Shown here one piece after another: positions 1 to 8,279 of a stretch of 34,442 bases of DNA (its first letter is position 1; each line of letters starts with the position of its first letter). Where the stretch lies: assembly GCA_036003885.1 (NCBI GenBank), contig DASYSA010000722.1, forward strand, positions 1-34,442, read 5' to 3'. The notes beneath the pieces were generated by a model. That model was given only the letters and a program-made list of their open reading frames with translations, searched no databases and was not told the origin of the DNA. This DNA is from DASYSA01 sp036003885. GTDB lineage: Bacteria; Acidobacteriota; Blastocatellia; UBA7656. A program made the position numbers and the translations under genes.

Positions 1-1617
1 GCCGAAACCGCTACTCGCGCCAAAAGCACTTTTCTCGCAAACATGAGCCACGAAATTCGCACTCCCATGAACGCAGTCATAGGAATGACCAGCCTTCTGC
101 TGGATACAGAGCTCTCTCCGGAACAACACGAGTTTGTCGAGACCATTCGGACGGGCGGCGATTCGCTGATCACAGTGATCGACGACATTCTCGACTTTTC
201 CAAGATCGAATCCGGCAAACTCGATCTCGAGGCTCATCCGTTCAGCCTCGTCAACTGCATTGAAGAGGCGCTCGACCTGCTCGCCGCCAGAGCTGCTGAA
301 AAAGGGCTCGAGCTGGCCTATATGATGGATGGCCAGACGCCTCACTTCATTGTGTCTGACATCACCCGGTTGCGTCAGATCCTCGTCAACCTCATCAGCA
401 ATGCTGTCAAGTTCACGCGCGAGGGCGAAGTCATACTCTCGGTCAGTTCAATGCGCGTCGCCGATAACCACTTCGATATTCGCTTTGCAGTAAGCGACAC
501 CGGAATTGGCATTGCCGAAGATAAGATTGGCCTGCTCTTCCGTTCTTTCAGCCAGGTCGATTCGTCAACAACCAAGCATTACGGGGGGACGGGCCTCGGA
601 CTGGCAATCAGTAAACGCTTGAGCGAGATGATGGGCGGCAGAATGTGGGTCGACAGCGCTCTCGGCAACGGATCGACCTTCTACATCTCCATTGAGGCCC
701 AGTCGGCTCCCGGTCGCCATCGTGAATATCCTGTCGGGACGGACCCTCAATTAGCAGGCAAGCGGGTACTGATCGTAGATGATAATCAGACCAACAGAAA
801 CATACTGACAAGGCAGACGTCCTCCTGGGGGATGATTCCCCATGACGTAGCTTCCGGACGTCAGGCGCTTGAGCTGATCTCGCAAGGCGACGCATTCGAT
901 CTCGCGCTGGTGGACATGCACATGCCTGAGATGGACGGGCAGATGCTCGCCAGCGAGTTACGCAAGCATAAGAACTCCCGGGATTTGCCGCTGGTAATGC
1001 TCTCCTCCGGCTTGGCCGGCAAGAGAGACCTCATGAACCAGAGCGGAGAGAGTCTGTTCGCCGAATACCTGGCTAAGCCGATTAAACCGTCTCTCCTGTA
1101 CGCCAGTCTTGCAAGAGTTCTCGCCGGTCTGGAGCCTCCTTTGAAGCGGATTGCATCGATACCCGTATTTGACAAATTACTGGGAGAGCGAACGCCATTG
1201 AGGATACTTCTGGCCGAGGATAATATCGTCAACCAGCGCGTAGCACTCAGGATGCTGGAAAGGCTCGGATACAAAGCAGACCTGGTAAAAGACGGCGTTG
1301 AAGTGCTGGAGGCGCTTATCAAACAGCCATATGATGTTTTGCTCCTGGATGTCCACATGCCAAAGATGGATGGGCTCGAAGCGAGCCGCCAGATATGTAA
1401 CCGATGGTCCATCGAGCAGCGTCCCAGAATAATCGCGATGACCGCAAATGCCATGCAAGGAGACAAAGAGGAGTGTTTCGCAGCAGGAATGGATGATTAT
1501 GTCAGCAAGCCGGTGCAGATCTCGGCCTTGCAGGGGGCACTCGAGCGGGCAGGCCTGCAGAGGGCGGTCAGCGCGACGTCTCTAGACGAACCTGTCCCCA
1601 GTGATTGCTCCATCTGA
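1..1617 (+). CDS. Hybrid sensor histidine kinase with two receiver domains (5' end missing)
   Basis: The reading frame is open from base 1, so the sensor part and true start lie outside the window. Counting from the Met at 43, the H-box HEIRTPMN (His3) and dimerisation helices span about 1-65. The ATPase domain spans about 105-220, with N-box NLISNAVKFT, G1 DTGIGI and G2 GGTGLGLAI. Receiver 1 (about 240-360) has acidic pair DD at 246-247, phospho-acceptor Asp291 in LVDMHMPEMDG and Lys345. Receiver 2 (about 386-505) has ED at 392-393, Asp436 in LLDVHMPKMDG and Lys489. All catalytic residues are present, so an active kinase with two intramolecular phospho-relay targets is expected. No Hpt domain is visible, so phosphate would have to pass to a separate Hpt protein or stop at the receivers. 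The signal and target are unknown. Confidence 0.95.
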   Translation, partial: AETATRAKSTFLANMSHEIRTPMNAVIGMTSLLLDTELSPEQHEFVETIRTGGDSLITVIDDILDFSKIESGKLDLEAHPFSLVNCIEEALDLLAARAAEKGLELAYMMDGQTPHFIVSDITRLRQILVNLISNAVKFTREGEVILSVSSMRVADNHFDIRFAVSDTGIGIAEDKIGLLFRSFSQVDSSTTKHYGGTGLGLAISKRLSEMMGGRMWVDSALGNGSTFYISIEAQSAPGRHREYPVGTDPQLAGKRVLIVDDNQTNRNILTRQTSSWGMIPHDVASGRQALELISQGDAFDLALVDMHMPEMDGQMLASELRKHKNSRDLPLVMLSSGLAGKRDLMNQSGESLFAEYLAKPIKPSLLYASLARVLAGLEPPLKRIASIPVFDKLLGERTPLRILLAEDNIVNQRVALRMLERLGYKADLVKDGVEVLEALIKQPYDVLLLDVHMPKMDGLEASRQICNRWSIEQRPRIIAMTANAMQGDKEECFAAGMDDYVSKPVQISALQGALERAGLQRAVSATSLDEPVPSDCSI

Positions 1618-1750
1618 TCACGTAAATTCAACAGGTCGATACACCGCTCGTTCGGCGAAGAGAGTCACAGGCTCAGCCTCCGTCATCGGTCTATCGAGCC
1701 GCTCACCTCGGGGCCGCTTAGACGAATCACGAATCGCGCCTCGCCTGCGA

Positions 1751-1954
1751 TCAGTTTCCGCTGCCACAAACACACGTATTGTTCTTCGTGTTCCTGTCGG
1801 TGATAGTGCAAATCGTGATGTCGCTCTCTGGGGATTGCCTGACAGGCTGTTGCGCGCCCACAGACGGAACGCTTTGTACCGCGATAAGAAGCAAGCCGGC
1901 TATGACGTAGCGACGCCAACTCTGAGGAGCGGCCGAAAACGTAGTTGTCCTCAT
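1751..1954 (-). CDS. Small secreted protein (67 aa)
   Basis: The ATG at 1954 is preceded by an AAGGAGG ribosome site about 6 bases upstream, which decides this start over an upstream Met. Residues 1-34 look like a Sec signal peptide: basic residues around 14-15, a hydrophobic stretch IAGLLLIAVQ, and likely cleavage after VGA near residue 34. The mature part of about 33 residues is polar and holds three cysteines (49, 61, 63), the last two as CVC close to the C-terminus. It faces the 3' end of the histidine kinase gene. I do not recognise a family. The good ribosome site and clean signal peptide argue it is real despite its length. It could be an exported peptide or a decayed remnant of a larger protein. 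Confidence 0.5.
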   Translation of the reverse strand: MRTTTFSAAPQSWRRYVIAGLLLIAVQSVPSVGAQQPVRQSPESDITICTITDRNTKNNTCVCGSGN

Positions 1955-2050
1955 CTTATTTCCTCCTTCGTGATTCTGCCTGCGGAGGGACTGGTTGCTC
2001 CGCAACAACGCGGAAGGCCTAGCAGGTTATGACTCCGCTGGTTCAAGGTC

Positions 2051-2206
2051 AATTGGATTTTGGGTTTTAGATTTTGGATTTTGGATTACTGTGGATATCG
2101 AATGGTGGAATCCAAGGGATTTTGGATTTCAGATTTTGGACCATTTTTGGATTATTTGGATCTCAGGGACCGCAATCCACAATCCAAAATCTAAAATCCA
2201 AAATCC
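2051..2206. repeat. Inverted tandem-repeat array R1 (GATTTTG family)
   Basis: The left arm (about 2051-2087) is a run of ATTTTGG-type units. The right arm (about 2174-2206) is the reverse-complement run built on CCAAAATC units. About 85 bases of related, more degenerate sequence lie between them. The two arms could pair into a long imperfect hairpin. The right-arm core (AATCCAAAATCTAAAATCC and continuing) recurs at 4411-4443. Confidence 0.85.
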
Positions 2207-2208
2207 TC

Positions 2209-2217
2209 TGCTATAAT
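2209..2217 (+). promoter_or_regulatory. Extended -10 promoter element for the TfoX-N gene
   Basis: TGCTATAAT is a consensus extended -10 (TGnTATAAT) directly after array R1. Transcription would start near 2224, giving a leader of about 30 bases before the ATG at 2254. There is no good -35 hexamer, because the -35 position falls inside the repeat arm. Confidence 0.5.
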
Positions 2218-2253
2218 CCACCAAAACTTTTTAGCGAAACGAGGCCGTGTGCA

Positions 2254-2613
2254 ATGCCTGTCAGCAAGGGATATCTCGATTACGTTCTCGATCAGCTCTC
2301 GTGCCTGGGGACCATCGCCCATAAGCGAATGTTCGGCGGTGTAGGCCTCTATTCCGACGGACTCTTTTTCGCGCTTATCGATGACGACATCGTCTACTTC
2401 AAAGTGGACGACAATACGCGAAGGCGGTACGAGGCGGCCCGGACCAGGCCCTTTCAACCCGGAGGCGAAGGCCCCTCTCAGAGCGGTTACTACTCGTTGC
2501 CGATCAACGTCCTGGAAGACCTGGACCAACTCAAAGCCTGGGCGACCGAGGCCGTCGAGGTCGCACGGCGCAAGGCTTCCGGCAAGAAGCCGCGAACCAG
2601 ACCACGGAAATGA
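2254..2613 (+). CDS. TfoX N-terminal-domain family protein
   Basis: A 119-residue protein matching the stand-alone TfoX_N domain, with RMFGGVGLY near residues 25-33, then GLFFALIDDDIVYFKVD, then GYYSLP. The frame is open further upstream, but that part is translated repeat R1, so the ATG at 2254 with GAGG about 9 bases before it is the better start. The family is named after the competence regulator TfoX/Sxy. Single-domain versions like this one are widespread and their function is unclear; no DNA-binding motif is visible. The basic tail (KKPRTRPRK) is typical of such small proteins. It is 27 bases from the downstream acyl-CoA dehydrogenase gene and may be cotranscribed with it. Confidence 0.85.
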   Translation: MPVSKGYLDYVLDQLSCLGTIAHKRMFGGVGLYSDGLFFALIDDDIVYFKVDDNTRRRYEAARTRPFQPGGEGPSQSGYYSLPINVLEDLDQLKAWATEAVEVARRKASGKKPRTRPRK

Positions 2614-2640
2614 TCCTGGGAGATCGGAGGTGAGAGTCCT

Positions 2641-4347
2641 ATGTCACGCCTGAGAGAGTTCAAAGGAATAGAAGGGACCGACTTCTTCGAACAGGATCAA
2701 GGACTGCAAACGCTGCTGAGCGATCTGCTGACCGACGTAGACCGCGACGAGGTCCTGTCTTCAGTGCACGAATTCGCACAGCTGGTTGCCGAGCCCTGGG
2801 ACCAACTCGCCCGCGAAGGCAGCCGCAACGAAAACCTGCCTCGCATAGTGAAACACGACCGCCTGGCGAATTCAGTCGAGCAGGTCGACTTCGGACCGCA
2901 CACGCGACAGTTGCGGCGCGAAGTCGCACAGTTCGGCGTGTTGACCCGAGCCAAAAGCGATCTCCACAAATTCTCCATGATCTACTACCTGGGGCACCTC
3001 GGCGAAGGATCTGTTACCTGCGGGATGAGTTGCACCGACGGGGCCATCAGGGCAATCGAAGCTCGCGGCTCGCAGTTCCTGCGCGATACGTACTTGCCGA
3101 AGCTGCGTTCAATCGAGACTCCGCTGGCGGGGGCACAATTCATAACGGAGCAAGACGGAGGCTCGGACGTGGGCGCTATAGAAACGGCCGCCAGGATCAA
3201 CCCTGATGGCACATGGTCCATCACCGGTGAGAAGTGGTTCTGCTCTAATCCCGATGAATACTTTGTGATAGCCGCGAGACCCGAGGGAGCTTCCCCGGGC
3301 ACGGATGGCATTGGCTTGTTCCTTGTGCCGCGCGTGCTTACGGATGGCAGGCCGAACGGGCTCTCGTTCCGGCGGCTTAAGGATAAACTGGGAACGCGGT
3401 CGCTTCCCACCGCCGAGATCGAGTTCCAGGGAGCCACAGGCTACGCGATCGGCGAGCCGGCCGAAGGATTCAAGACGTTGATGAGCTACGTGATCAACGC
3501 GTCGCGGGTCCACAATGCGGTTAACGCCTGCGGCTTCGTTCACCGCGCCTTCCTGGAAGCGCGCAACTACGCTCGCCAACGCGAGGCATTCGGCGGAACG
3601 CTCATCTCTTATCCGTTAATTCAAGAGACGCTTGTAACTCTTCTCGAACGGTTGTGGCGGTACAGGCTGCTCACGTTCAGGCTCATTGCTCTCGTAGACG
3701 AGCACGGGCTCGCGCCCAGCGATCCGGAGCAGGCGATGTGGCAGCGCTTCCTGTTGAACCTGGCCAAGTATCGAACTGCTTCTACTCTGACCCGGTCGAT
3801 TCGCGAAGCTATTCTGGTGCTTGGCGCAAACGGCATAGTGGAAGACTTCACGATTCTACCGCGGCTCCTGAGAGACGCGCTGATCATAGAGACCTGGGAG
3901 GGCGCGCCCAACACGCTCTGCTTGCAGATAGTGCGAGACGCCGGCCGCTCGAATCTGCTCGAGCGCTTCCTTGCGGAGATAAAGGGTCTCCTGGAGCGCT
4001 GGCCGCGCGATTTTCTTTCGCTCACTCGCGAGCGGGTGACGCGAACTCTGCGGCAGGTAGTCGAGCTTGCGCCGGAACACAGACTGGCAAATCGAGACTG
4101 GGCGCAGACGCATGCTGCGCGGGTGGTCAATCTGCTCGGCGATCTGCTCGAGATTGGATGGATGTCTGAGATGGCGGCTCGGCACGCGAATGATGATGCG
4201 ACCTGCGCCGTGCTCACGTCGCTGGCGGCGTACCACTTGCTGCCGGATGAGAATCCGTTCGAACATCCGGTGCTCGAAGCGCTCAGTCGGACCGCCAATG
4301 CTTTGATAGGCGAAAACCCGATCAAGATCGAGGTCGGGAATCTCTAA
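2641..4347 (+). CDS. Acyl-CoA dehydrogenase family protein, AidB-like
   Basis: A 568-residue FAD-dependent dehydrogenase, longer than the roughly 380-residue canonical enzymes and near the size of AidB. The start is set by GGAGG about 9 bases before the ATG. The mid-domain shows QFITEQDGGSDVGA and ITGEKWFCSN, the flavin-binding segments of the family. The C-terminal helical domain has ARQREAFGG, LGANGIVEDF and ETWEGAPNTLCLQ. Glu420 (WEG) is at the position of the catalytic base of medium-chain dehydrogenases. The about 130 residues after this are an extra C-terminal extension. The W-E-G-x-x-N-xx-C-L string resembles AidB and relatives more than beta-oxidation enzymes. The substrate is unknown, and a DNA-repair role as proposed for AidB is not shown by the sequence. 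No electron-transfer flavoprotein genes are nearby. Confidence 0.88.
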   Translation: MSRLREFKGIEGTDFFEQDQGLQTLLSDLLTDVDRDEVLSSVHEFAQLVAEPWDQLAREGSRNENLPRIVKHDRLANSVEQVDFGPHTRQLRREVAQFGVLTRAKSDLHKFSMIYYLGHLGEGSVTCGMSCTDGAIRAIEARGSQFLRDTYLPKLRSIETPLAGAQFITEQDGGSDVGAIETAARINPDGTWSITGEKWFCSNPDEYFVIAARPEGASPGTDGIGLFLVPRVLTDGRPNGLSFRRLKDKLGTRSLPTAEIEFQGATGYAIGEPAEGFKTLMSYVINASRVHNAVNACGFVHRAFLEARNYARQREAFGGTLISYPLIQETLVTLLERLWRYRLLTFRLIALVDEHGLAPSDPEQAMWQRFLLNLAKYRTASTLTRSIREAILVLGANGIVEDFTILPRLLRDALIIETWEGAPNTLCLQIVRDAGRSNLLERFLAEIKGLLERWPRDFLSLTRERVTRTLRQVVELAPEHRLANRDWAQTHAARVVNLLGDLLEIGWMSEMAARHANDDATCAVLTSLAAYHLLPDENPFEHPVLEALSRTANALIGENPIKIEVGNL

Positions 4348-4443
4348 ATGGATTTTGGATTTTGGATTGAAGGAGGTCCGTAGATTTGCGATTTGCCTTG
4401 GAACTCCAATGATCCGCAATCCAAAATCTAAAATCCAAAATCT
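4348..4443. repeat. Inverted tandem-repeat array R2 (GATTTTG family)
   Basis: The left arm (4348-4368) has ATTTTGG units and begins directly after the stop codon of the dehydrogenase gene. The right arm (about 4411-4443) carries CCAAAATC units. The right arm shares a 25-base core with the right arm of R1, so the two arrays are copies of one family. Confidence 0.85.
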
Positions 4444-4478
4444 TAGATCGGTGGCTGGCCCTTAGGGAGACTTTTTTG

Positions 4479-4937
4479 ATGGTAGACTGGAGAGACAGTG
4501 GAGTTCGAATCGTTCATGCGGACGAGTTGGATGCTAATACTCCTCAAACGCCGGGCATGACCCGAGCCGCCGCGATCAACTTCGCTCGCGCAGGCGCAAA
4601 CAAGCTGTGGGCGGGAACCGTTTCCATACATCCGAATGCCAGGACCGGAGCGCACCACCATGGCGAGCTCGAGAGCGTGATCTACATCGTGAAAGGCCGC
4701 GCGCGAATGAGATGGGGAGATCGTCTCGAGTTCACCGCCGAAGCTGGGCCGGGCGACTTCATCTTCGTGCCGCCCTGGGTGCCTCATCAGGAGATCAATG
4801 CGAATGCCGACGAACCGCTCGAATGCATAGTCGTGCGGAGCGGCCAGGAGCCGGTCGTCGTGAACCTGGATATTCCGACCATCGAGCCTCCGGAAGAGGT
4901 CAAGTGGATTGACCCCGGACACCCCGGCGATCACTGA
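4479..4937 (+). CDS. Cupin-domain protein
   Basis: A 152-residue single-domain cupin. Motif 1 reads H-H-H-G-E-L-E-S (around residues 54-61) with the metal-binding His cluster and Glu. Motif 2 is GDFIFVPPWVPHQE with Pro and His ligands. AGGGAGA lies about 8 bases before the ATG at 4479; a TTG directly before it is in frame but less likely. Related small cupins are usually metal-binding enzymes or sugar/ligand-binding modules, and the substrate cannot be told from sequence. The gene ends 7 bases inside the 3' end of the convergent gene at 4931-5395, so the two coding ends overlap tail to tail. Confidence 0.85.
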   Translation: MVDWRDSGVRIVHADELDANTPQTPGMTRAAAINFARAGANKLWAGTVSIHPNARTGAHHHGELESVIYIVKGRARMRWGDRLEFTAEAGPGDFIFVPPWVPHQEINANADEPLECIVVRSGQEPVVVNLDIPTIEPPEEVKWIDPGHPGDH

Positions 4938-5395
4938 TCCAGGATTACCGGCAACAACGGCACGTCCCAGTGCGCGATCAGTATCTCAAAACGGCGCTGC
5001 TCTTCACGCCGATATGTCTGCTGATCGGGGTACAGCTGCTTTATGAGAGCATCCTCTCCGCTGTTGTCAGTAGCCGCCGCAGCGTTCTTGAAGACTATCG
5101 TGACTCGGTAGTCCCAGCGGCCTTCTTCTGTTGTGTGATAGCGAGGACGCACGGCCGTTACCTGTAGCATCCGTCCCGCTTCAACCTGCTTCTTGAGGAG
5201 CGGGTAGTGATTCTTCTTGAAGAGCTGGATGAATTCGTCGGCGTATCCCCACTTCGCTTTATAGTAGTACTCGACGACGAACGGTTGATCCTGAGGCTTA
5301 ACTCCAGACGCCTGCTCAACCGCTGCAAGAGAGCTGGTTTGTAAACCGGCCAGCGCGACCAAAAGTATCAGTCGATGGATAAAGGCTCTCCTCAT
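4931..5395 (-). CDS. Secreted hypothetical protein (154 aa)
   Basis: The start at 5395 has GGGAGG about 5 bases upstream; an upstream Met in frame lacks one. Residues 1-25 form a signal peptide (basic start, then LILLVALAGL, cleavage near SLAA). The mature part has an aromatic-rich stretch FVVEYYYKAKWGYADEF followed by LFKKNHYPLLKKQ and later RWDYRVTIVF. This pattern suggests a small alpha/beta fold like the dimeric alpha-beta barrel (EthD/monooxygenase-like) proteins, but that is a guess from the alternation. The function is unknown. Its 3' end overlaps the cupin gene by 7 bases on the opposite strand. Confidence 0.75.
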   Translation of the reverse strand: MRRAFIHRLILLVALAGLQTSSLAAVEQASGVKPQDQPFVVEYYYKAKWGYADEFIQLFKKNHYPLLKKQVEAGRMLQVTAVRPRYHTTEEGRWDYRVTIVFKNAAAATDNSGEDALIKQLYPDQQTYRREEQRRFEILIAHWDVPLLPVILDQ

Positions 5396-5495
5396 TGTTC
5401 CCTCCCTTCGTTTCACGCTTCCAGACTCAGTCACAAACGCGGCATCCTGAATCCCACCAACGGCAGTTGGTGGATTGTTCAGATCCTATTACTTG

Positions 5496-6929
5496 CTACA
5501 CGGCGACCGGAGGCCGGCGGTCCTTCCACGGACGCGCTTCTTCCAACTGAGCAGCCAACCGGAACAGCGTCGCTTCATCGCCGAAGCGCCCGACAAAGTG
5601 CGTCCCCACCGGCAGGCCCTCTGAGTTCAAGTTTAGCGGGACTGACATCGCCGGCTGGCCGGTCGCATTGATAATCGGCGTGAATGGCACGAACTCGGCC
5701 GCCCTGCGCATGCCCCGCATCGGATCATCGGGAGTAGAATCGAAGTGGCCCAGTTGCGGCGGCGGCGTCCCAAGGGTAGGTGTCAGCCACAGGTCATAAT
5801 CGACAAAGAACCGCCCAACCTGGCGACTCATCGCCTGTAGCGCCTCGAGCGCTTGCAGATACCGAGATGCGGTGACGTTTGCGCCCATCTGATAGAGCGT
5901 CCAGGTGCCAGGCTCGAAGAGAGCTTCGGAAACCGGACGGCCGGTGTGCCGCGCAATGCCATCGATCTCCCAGGTGCATCCCGCCGCCCATAAGGTCATG
6001 AAGTTCCCGATGATCATCTCCATGTTGAGATCTGGAGAGGCTTCTTCAATTCTGTGACCAAGCTCGGAGCATAGCTTCGCCGCATCGCGGACGGCAGCAA
6101 CACAATCCTCGTGGACAGGCGCTCCCGATGGCGCGGTTGCGGTAAAGGCTATTCGTAAGCGGCCGGGGTCGGCTCCCACTTCCTGAATGAATGGCCGCGC
6201 CGGCGCTGGTGCGAAGTATGGATCTCCTACCTCGGGTCCGCTTGTCGCATCCAGCAGCGCCGCGCTGTCTCGAACTGAACGAGTGACGGCGTGTTCGGCG
6301 ACCAGCCCGCTATACATATCTCCGAACTCTGGAGCCAGCGAGTTGCGCGCGCGAGTCGGTTTGAGCCCGAACAACCCACAGCACGAGGCGGGAATTCGAA
6401 TCGAGCCGCCCCCGTCATTGGCGTGAGCCATCGGAACGATGCGGGCTGCCACAGCCGCGGCGGAACCTCCGCTCGAGCCGCCTGTCGTTCGGCTGGTGTC
6501 CCATGGATTGCGGGTGGCTCCAAAGAGCCTCGGCTCCGTAGTCGGAACTATGCCGAACTCAGGAGTGTTCGTTTTGCCGACGACAATTAGTCCCGCCTTC
6601 TTGTACCGCGTGACCAGGGCGCTGTCGTGGCCGGGTACGAAGTCCCTGAGGAACGCCGAGCCCGAAGTCATTCGAACGCCCGCATAGGAAGCGAGCAGGT
6701 CCTTCAACAGAAACGGCACACCGGTAAATGAACCTGGAGGCAATTCGCTTGCAGCCGCCGCTCGCGCCTCTTGGTACATCGGCGTGACCACGGCATTGAG
6801 CACGGGGTTCAGCTTCTCGATGCTCTCGATCGCGGCATCGACAAGCTCGAGAGGCTGTACCTCCCTTCGACGAACCAGATCCGCGAGCGCGGTGGCATCA
6901 AAGTCTGCATACTGAGCGGCTGTTACCAT
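5496..6929 (-). CDS. Amidase-signature hydrolase, similar in layout to 6-aminohexanoate cyclic-dimer hydrolase
   Basis: A 477-residue amidase-signature enzyme with the full Ser-cisSer-Lys triad: Lys76 (PFLLKDLLA), Ser152 (TTGGSSGGS) and Ser176 (DGGGSIRIPAS). GGGAGG about 8 bases before the ATG supports the start. There is no signal peptide, so it is cytoplasmic. The length and the stretches GDPYFAPAP and LTPTLGTPPPQLG resemble the NylA-type (6-aminohexanoate cyclic-dimer hydrolase) branch. Cys318 lies 142 residues after the nucleophile, the same spacing as Ser174 to Cys316 in NylA as I recall it. This supports a cyclic or linear amide hydrolase rather than a GatA subunit, and no gatB or gatC is present. 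The natural substrate is unknown. It is divergent from ftcD across a 432-base spacer. Confidence 0.9.
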   Translation of the reverse strand: MVTAAQYADFDATALADLVRRREVQPLELVDAAIESIEKLNPVLNAVVTPMYQEARAAAASELPPGSFTGVPFLLKDLLASYAGVRMTSGSAFLRDFVPGHDSALVTRYKKAGLIVVGKTNTPEFGIVPTTEPRLFGATRNPWDTSRTTGGSSGGSAAAVAARIVPMAHANDGGGSIRIPASCCGLFGLKPTRARNSLAPEFGDMYSGLVAEHAVTRSVRDSAALLDATSGPEVGDPYFAPAPARPFIQEVGADPGRLRIAFTATAPSGAPVHEDCVAAVRDAAKLCSELGHRIEEASPDLNMEMIIGNFMTLWAAGCTWEIDGIARHTGRPVSEALFEPGTWTLYQMGANVTASRYLQALEALQAMSRQVGRFFVDYDLWLTPTLGTPPPQLGHFDSTPDDPMRGMRRAAEFVPFTPIINATGQPAMSVPLNLNSEGLPVGTHFVGRFGDEATLFRLAAQLEEARPWKDRRPPVAV

Positions 6930-7361
6930 TTCTTATTCCCTCCCTGCTTTCATCGGGACGAGGTGGTGTTCGATCAGACTTAGGAAACCACGGGGAGAGA
7001 CAGATGATCTGTGACATTCACGTTATTCATCTAGTCGTTGTTCCTGGCCGGTGTTCCCGGTGTCCTCTGATGTGACAGGCCACGGTTTTAATGGGAGGAA
7101 CTCTGTTTGTCAAGCAATGCTGGGAGCTCAACGCAAAGACGCCAAGACGCAGAGGCGCCACGAGAGCATAGGCGCAAAAGCCAGATGATCTCTTGATTTT
7201 CTTTCATCTCAATCCATCTCTGCGCCTTTGCGCCCTGGCGTCTTTGCGTTGAGATTCCCGTCTGATTCATCTCAGCACCCGCTGCAAACCGACGCGGCGC
7301 TGCCTTCTTTGCATGCCCCCACCGAATCGGTTAGGATTTCCGGCGAGCGTTCTGAGAGATC
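6930..7361. other. Divergent intergenic region between amidase and ftcD
   Basis: This 432-base spacer between two divergent genes must hold both promoters. It contains array R3 (7127-7253). A weak promoter-like pair, TTGCAT at 7309 and TAGGAT at 7332 with a 17-base spacer, sits before ftcD. I see no credible ORF or RNA gene. Confidence 0.6.
7127..7253. repeat. Inverted tandem-repeat array R3 (CGCAAAGACGCC family)
   Basis: The left arm starts CTCAACGCAAAGACGCC at 7127. The right arm ends with the reverse complement of the same string at 7253, and both arms are runs of related units of about 10 bases. The outermost bases pair almost perfectly, and about 60 bases separate the arms. Confidence 0.9.
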
Positions 7362-8279
7362 ATGCGAAAAATCGTCGAGTGCATTCCCAATTTCAGCGAG
7401 GGCCGTCGCACGGAAGTGATCGATCAAATCGTAGCCGCCATCAAGTCTGTACCCGGCGCCATCCTGCTCGACCACGAATCCGACCCGAATCACAATCGCT
7501 CGGTGATCACCTTTGTAGCCTCGCCGGAGAACGTTGTCGAAGCCGCAATCGCCGGCGCTCGACGGGCTTCAGAATTGATAGACCTCAACAAGCACAATGG
7601 AGAGCATCCGCGAATGGGGGCGACGGACGTGATTCCTTTCGTGCCTATCTCAGGGCTGACAATGGAAGAGTGCGTCGCCCTTGCGCGGGAGTGCGGCGAG
7701 CGAATGTGGAGCGAGCTCGGGATACCGGTCTACCTGTACGAGAAAGCGGCGACCAGGCCGGAGCGTGAGAACCTGGCCGCGATTCGCAAGGGCCAGTTCG
7801 AAGGGATACGCGAAGACATCGCCTCTAACGAAGCGCGACGCCCGGACTTCGGCGAGGCGCGAGTACATCCGACCGCCGGCATCACTGCCGTTGGAGCCCG
7901 CCCGCCATTAATTGCTTACAACATCAATCTCGGAACGTCCGACAGCGAAATTGCCAACAAAATCGCCCGTGCAGTACGCCATCAGAGCGGCGGGCTGCGC
8001 TACGTGAAGGCGCTGGGCTTCGAGCTCAAAGACCGCGGCATCGTGCAGGTGTCGATGAACATGGTGAACTATGAAGGCACGCCGTTGTTCCGCGTGTTCG
8101 AGATGGTGAAACGCGAAGCCGAACGTTATGGCGTTCCGGTCATCGGATCGGAGATCGTTGGGTTGGTGCCTCAAAGCGCGCTCAACGCGGTTGCCGATTT
8201 CTATCTCCAGCTCGAAAGTTTTAGCGAGGCGCAGATACTCGAGCACAGACTGCAATCGGCGATGGAGGACGAGAAGTGA
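7362..8279 (+). CDS. ftcD: Glutamate formimidoyltransferase
   Basis: A 305-residue stand-alone formiminotransferase domain. It moves the formimino group from N-formimino-L-glutamate to tetrahydrofolate, the late step of one histidine-degradation route. The N-terminus MRKIVECIPNFSEGR is typical, and His82 in NGEHPRMGATDVIPF matches in number and context the catalytic His82 of mammalian FTCD. ALGFELKDRGIVQVSMN is the conserved second-half segment. In animals this domain is fused to the cyclodeaminase; here they are two genes, and the next ORF starts at a GTG overlapping this stop by 4 bases (GTGA), so translation is probably coupled. The pathway partner hutI is at 29210-30481; hutH and hutU are not in the window. 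Confidence 0.95.
   Translation: MRKIVECIPNFSEGRRTEVIDQIVAAIKSVPGAILLDHESDPNHNRSVITFVASPENVVEAAIAGARRASELIDLNKHNGEHPRMGATDVIPFVPISGLTMEECVALARECGERMWSELGIPVYLYEKAATRPERENLAAIRKGQFEGIREDIASNEARRPDFGEARVHPTAGITAVGARPPLIAYNINLGTSDSEIANKIARAVRHQSGGLRYVKALGFELKDRGIVQVSMNMVNYEGTPLFRVFEMVKREAERYGVPVIGSEIVGLVPQSALNAVADFYLQLESFSEAQILEHRLQSAMEDEK

Noticed and set aside
1601..2032. 143-residue ORF after the histidine kinase
   Set aside because: It overlaps the kinase end and lies antisense to the small secreted gene. The composition is unlike a protein and there is no ribosome site.
2074..2253. Longer N-terminus for the TfoX-N protein
   Set aside because: The extra 60 codons are translated repeat R1, and the family starts at the internal ATG.
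3654..4169. 171-residue ORF within the acyl-CoA dehydrogenase gene
   Set aside because: Alternative frame of the dehydrogenase with Arg/Ala-rich composition typical of a shadow.
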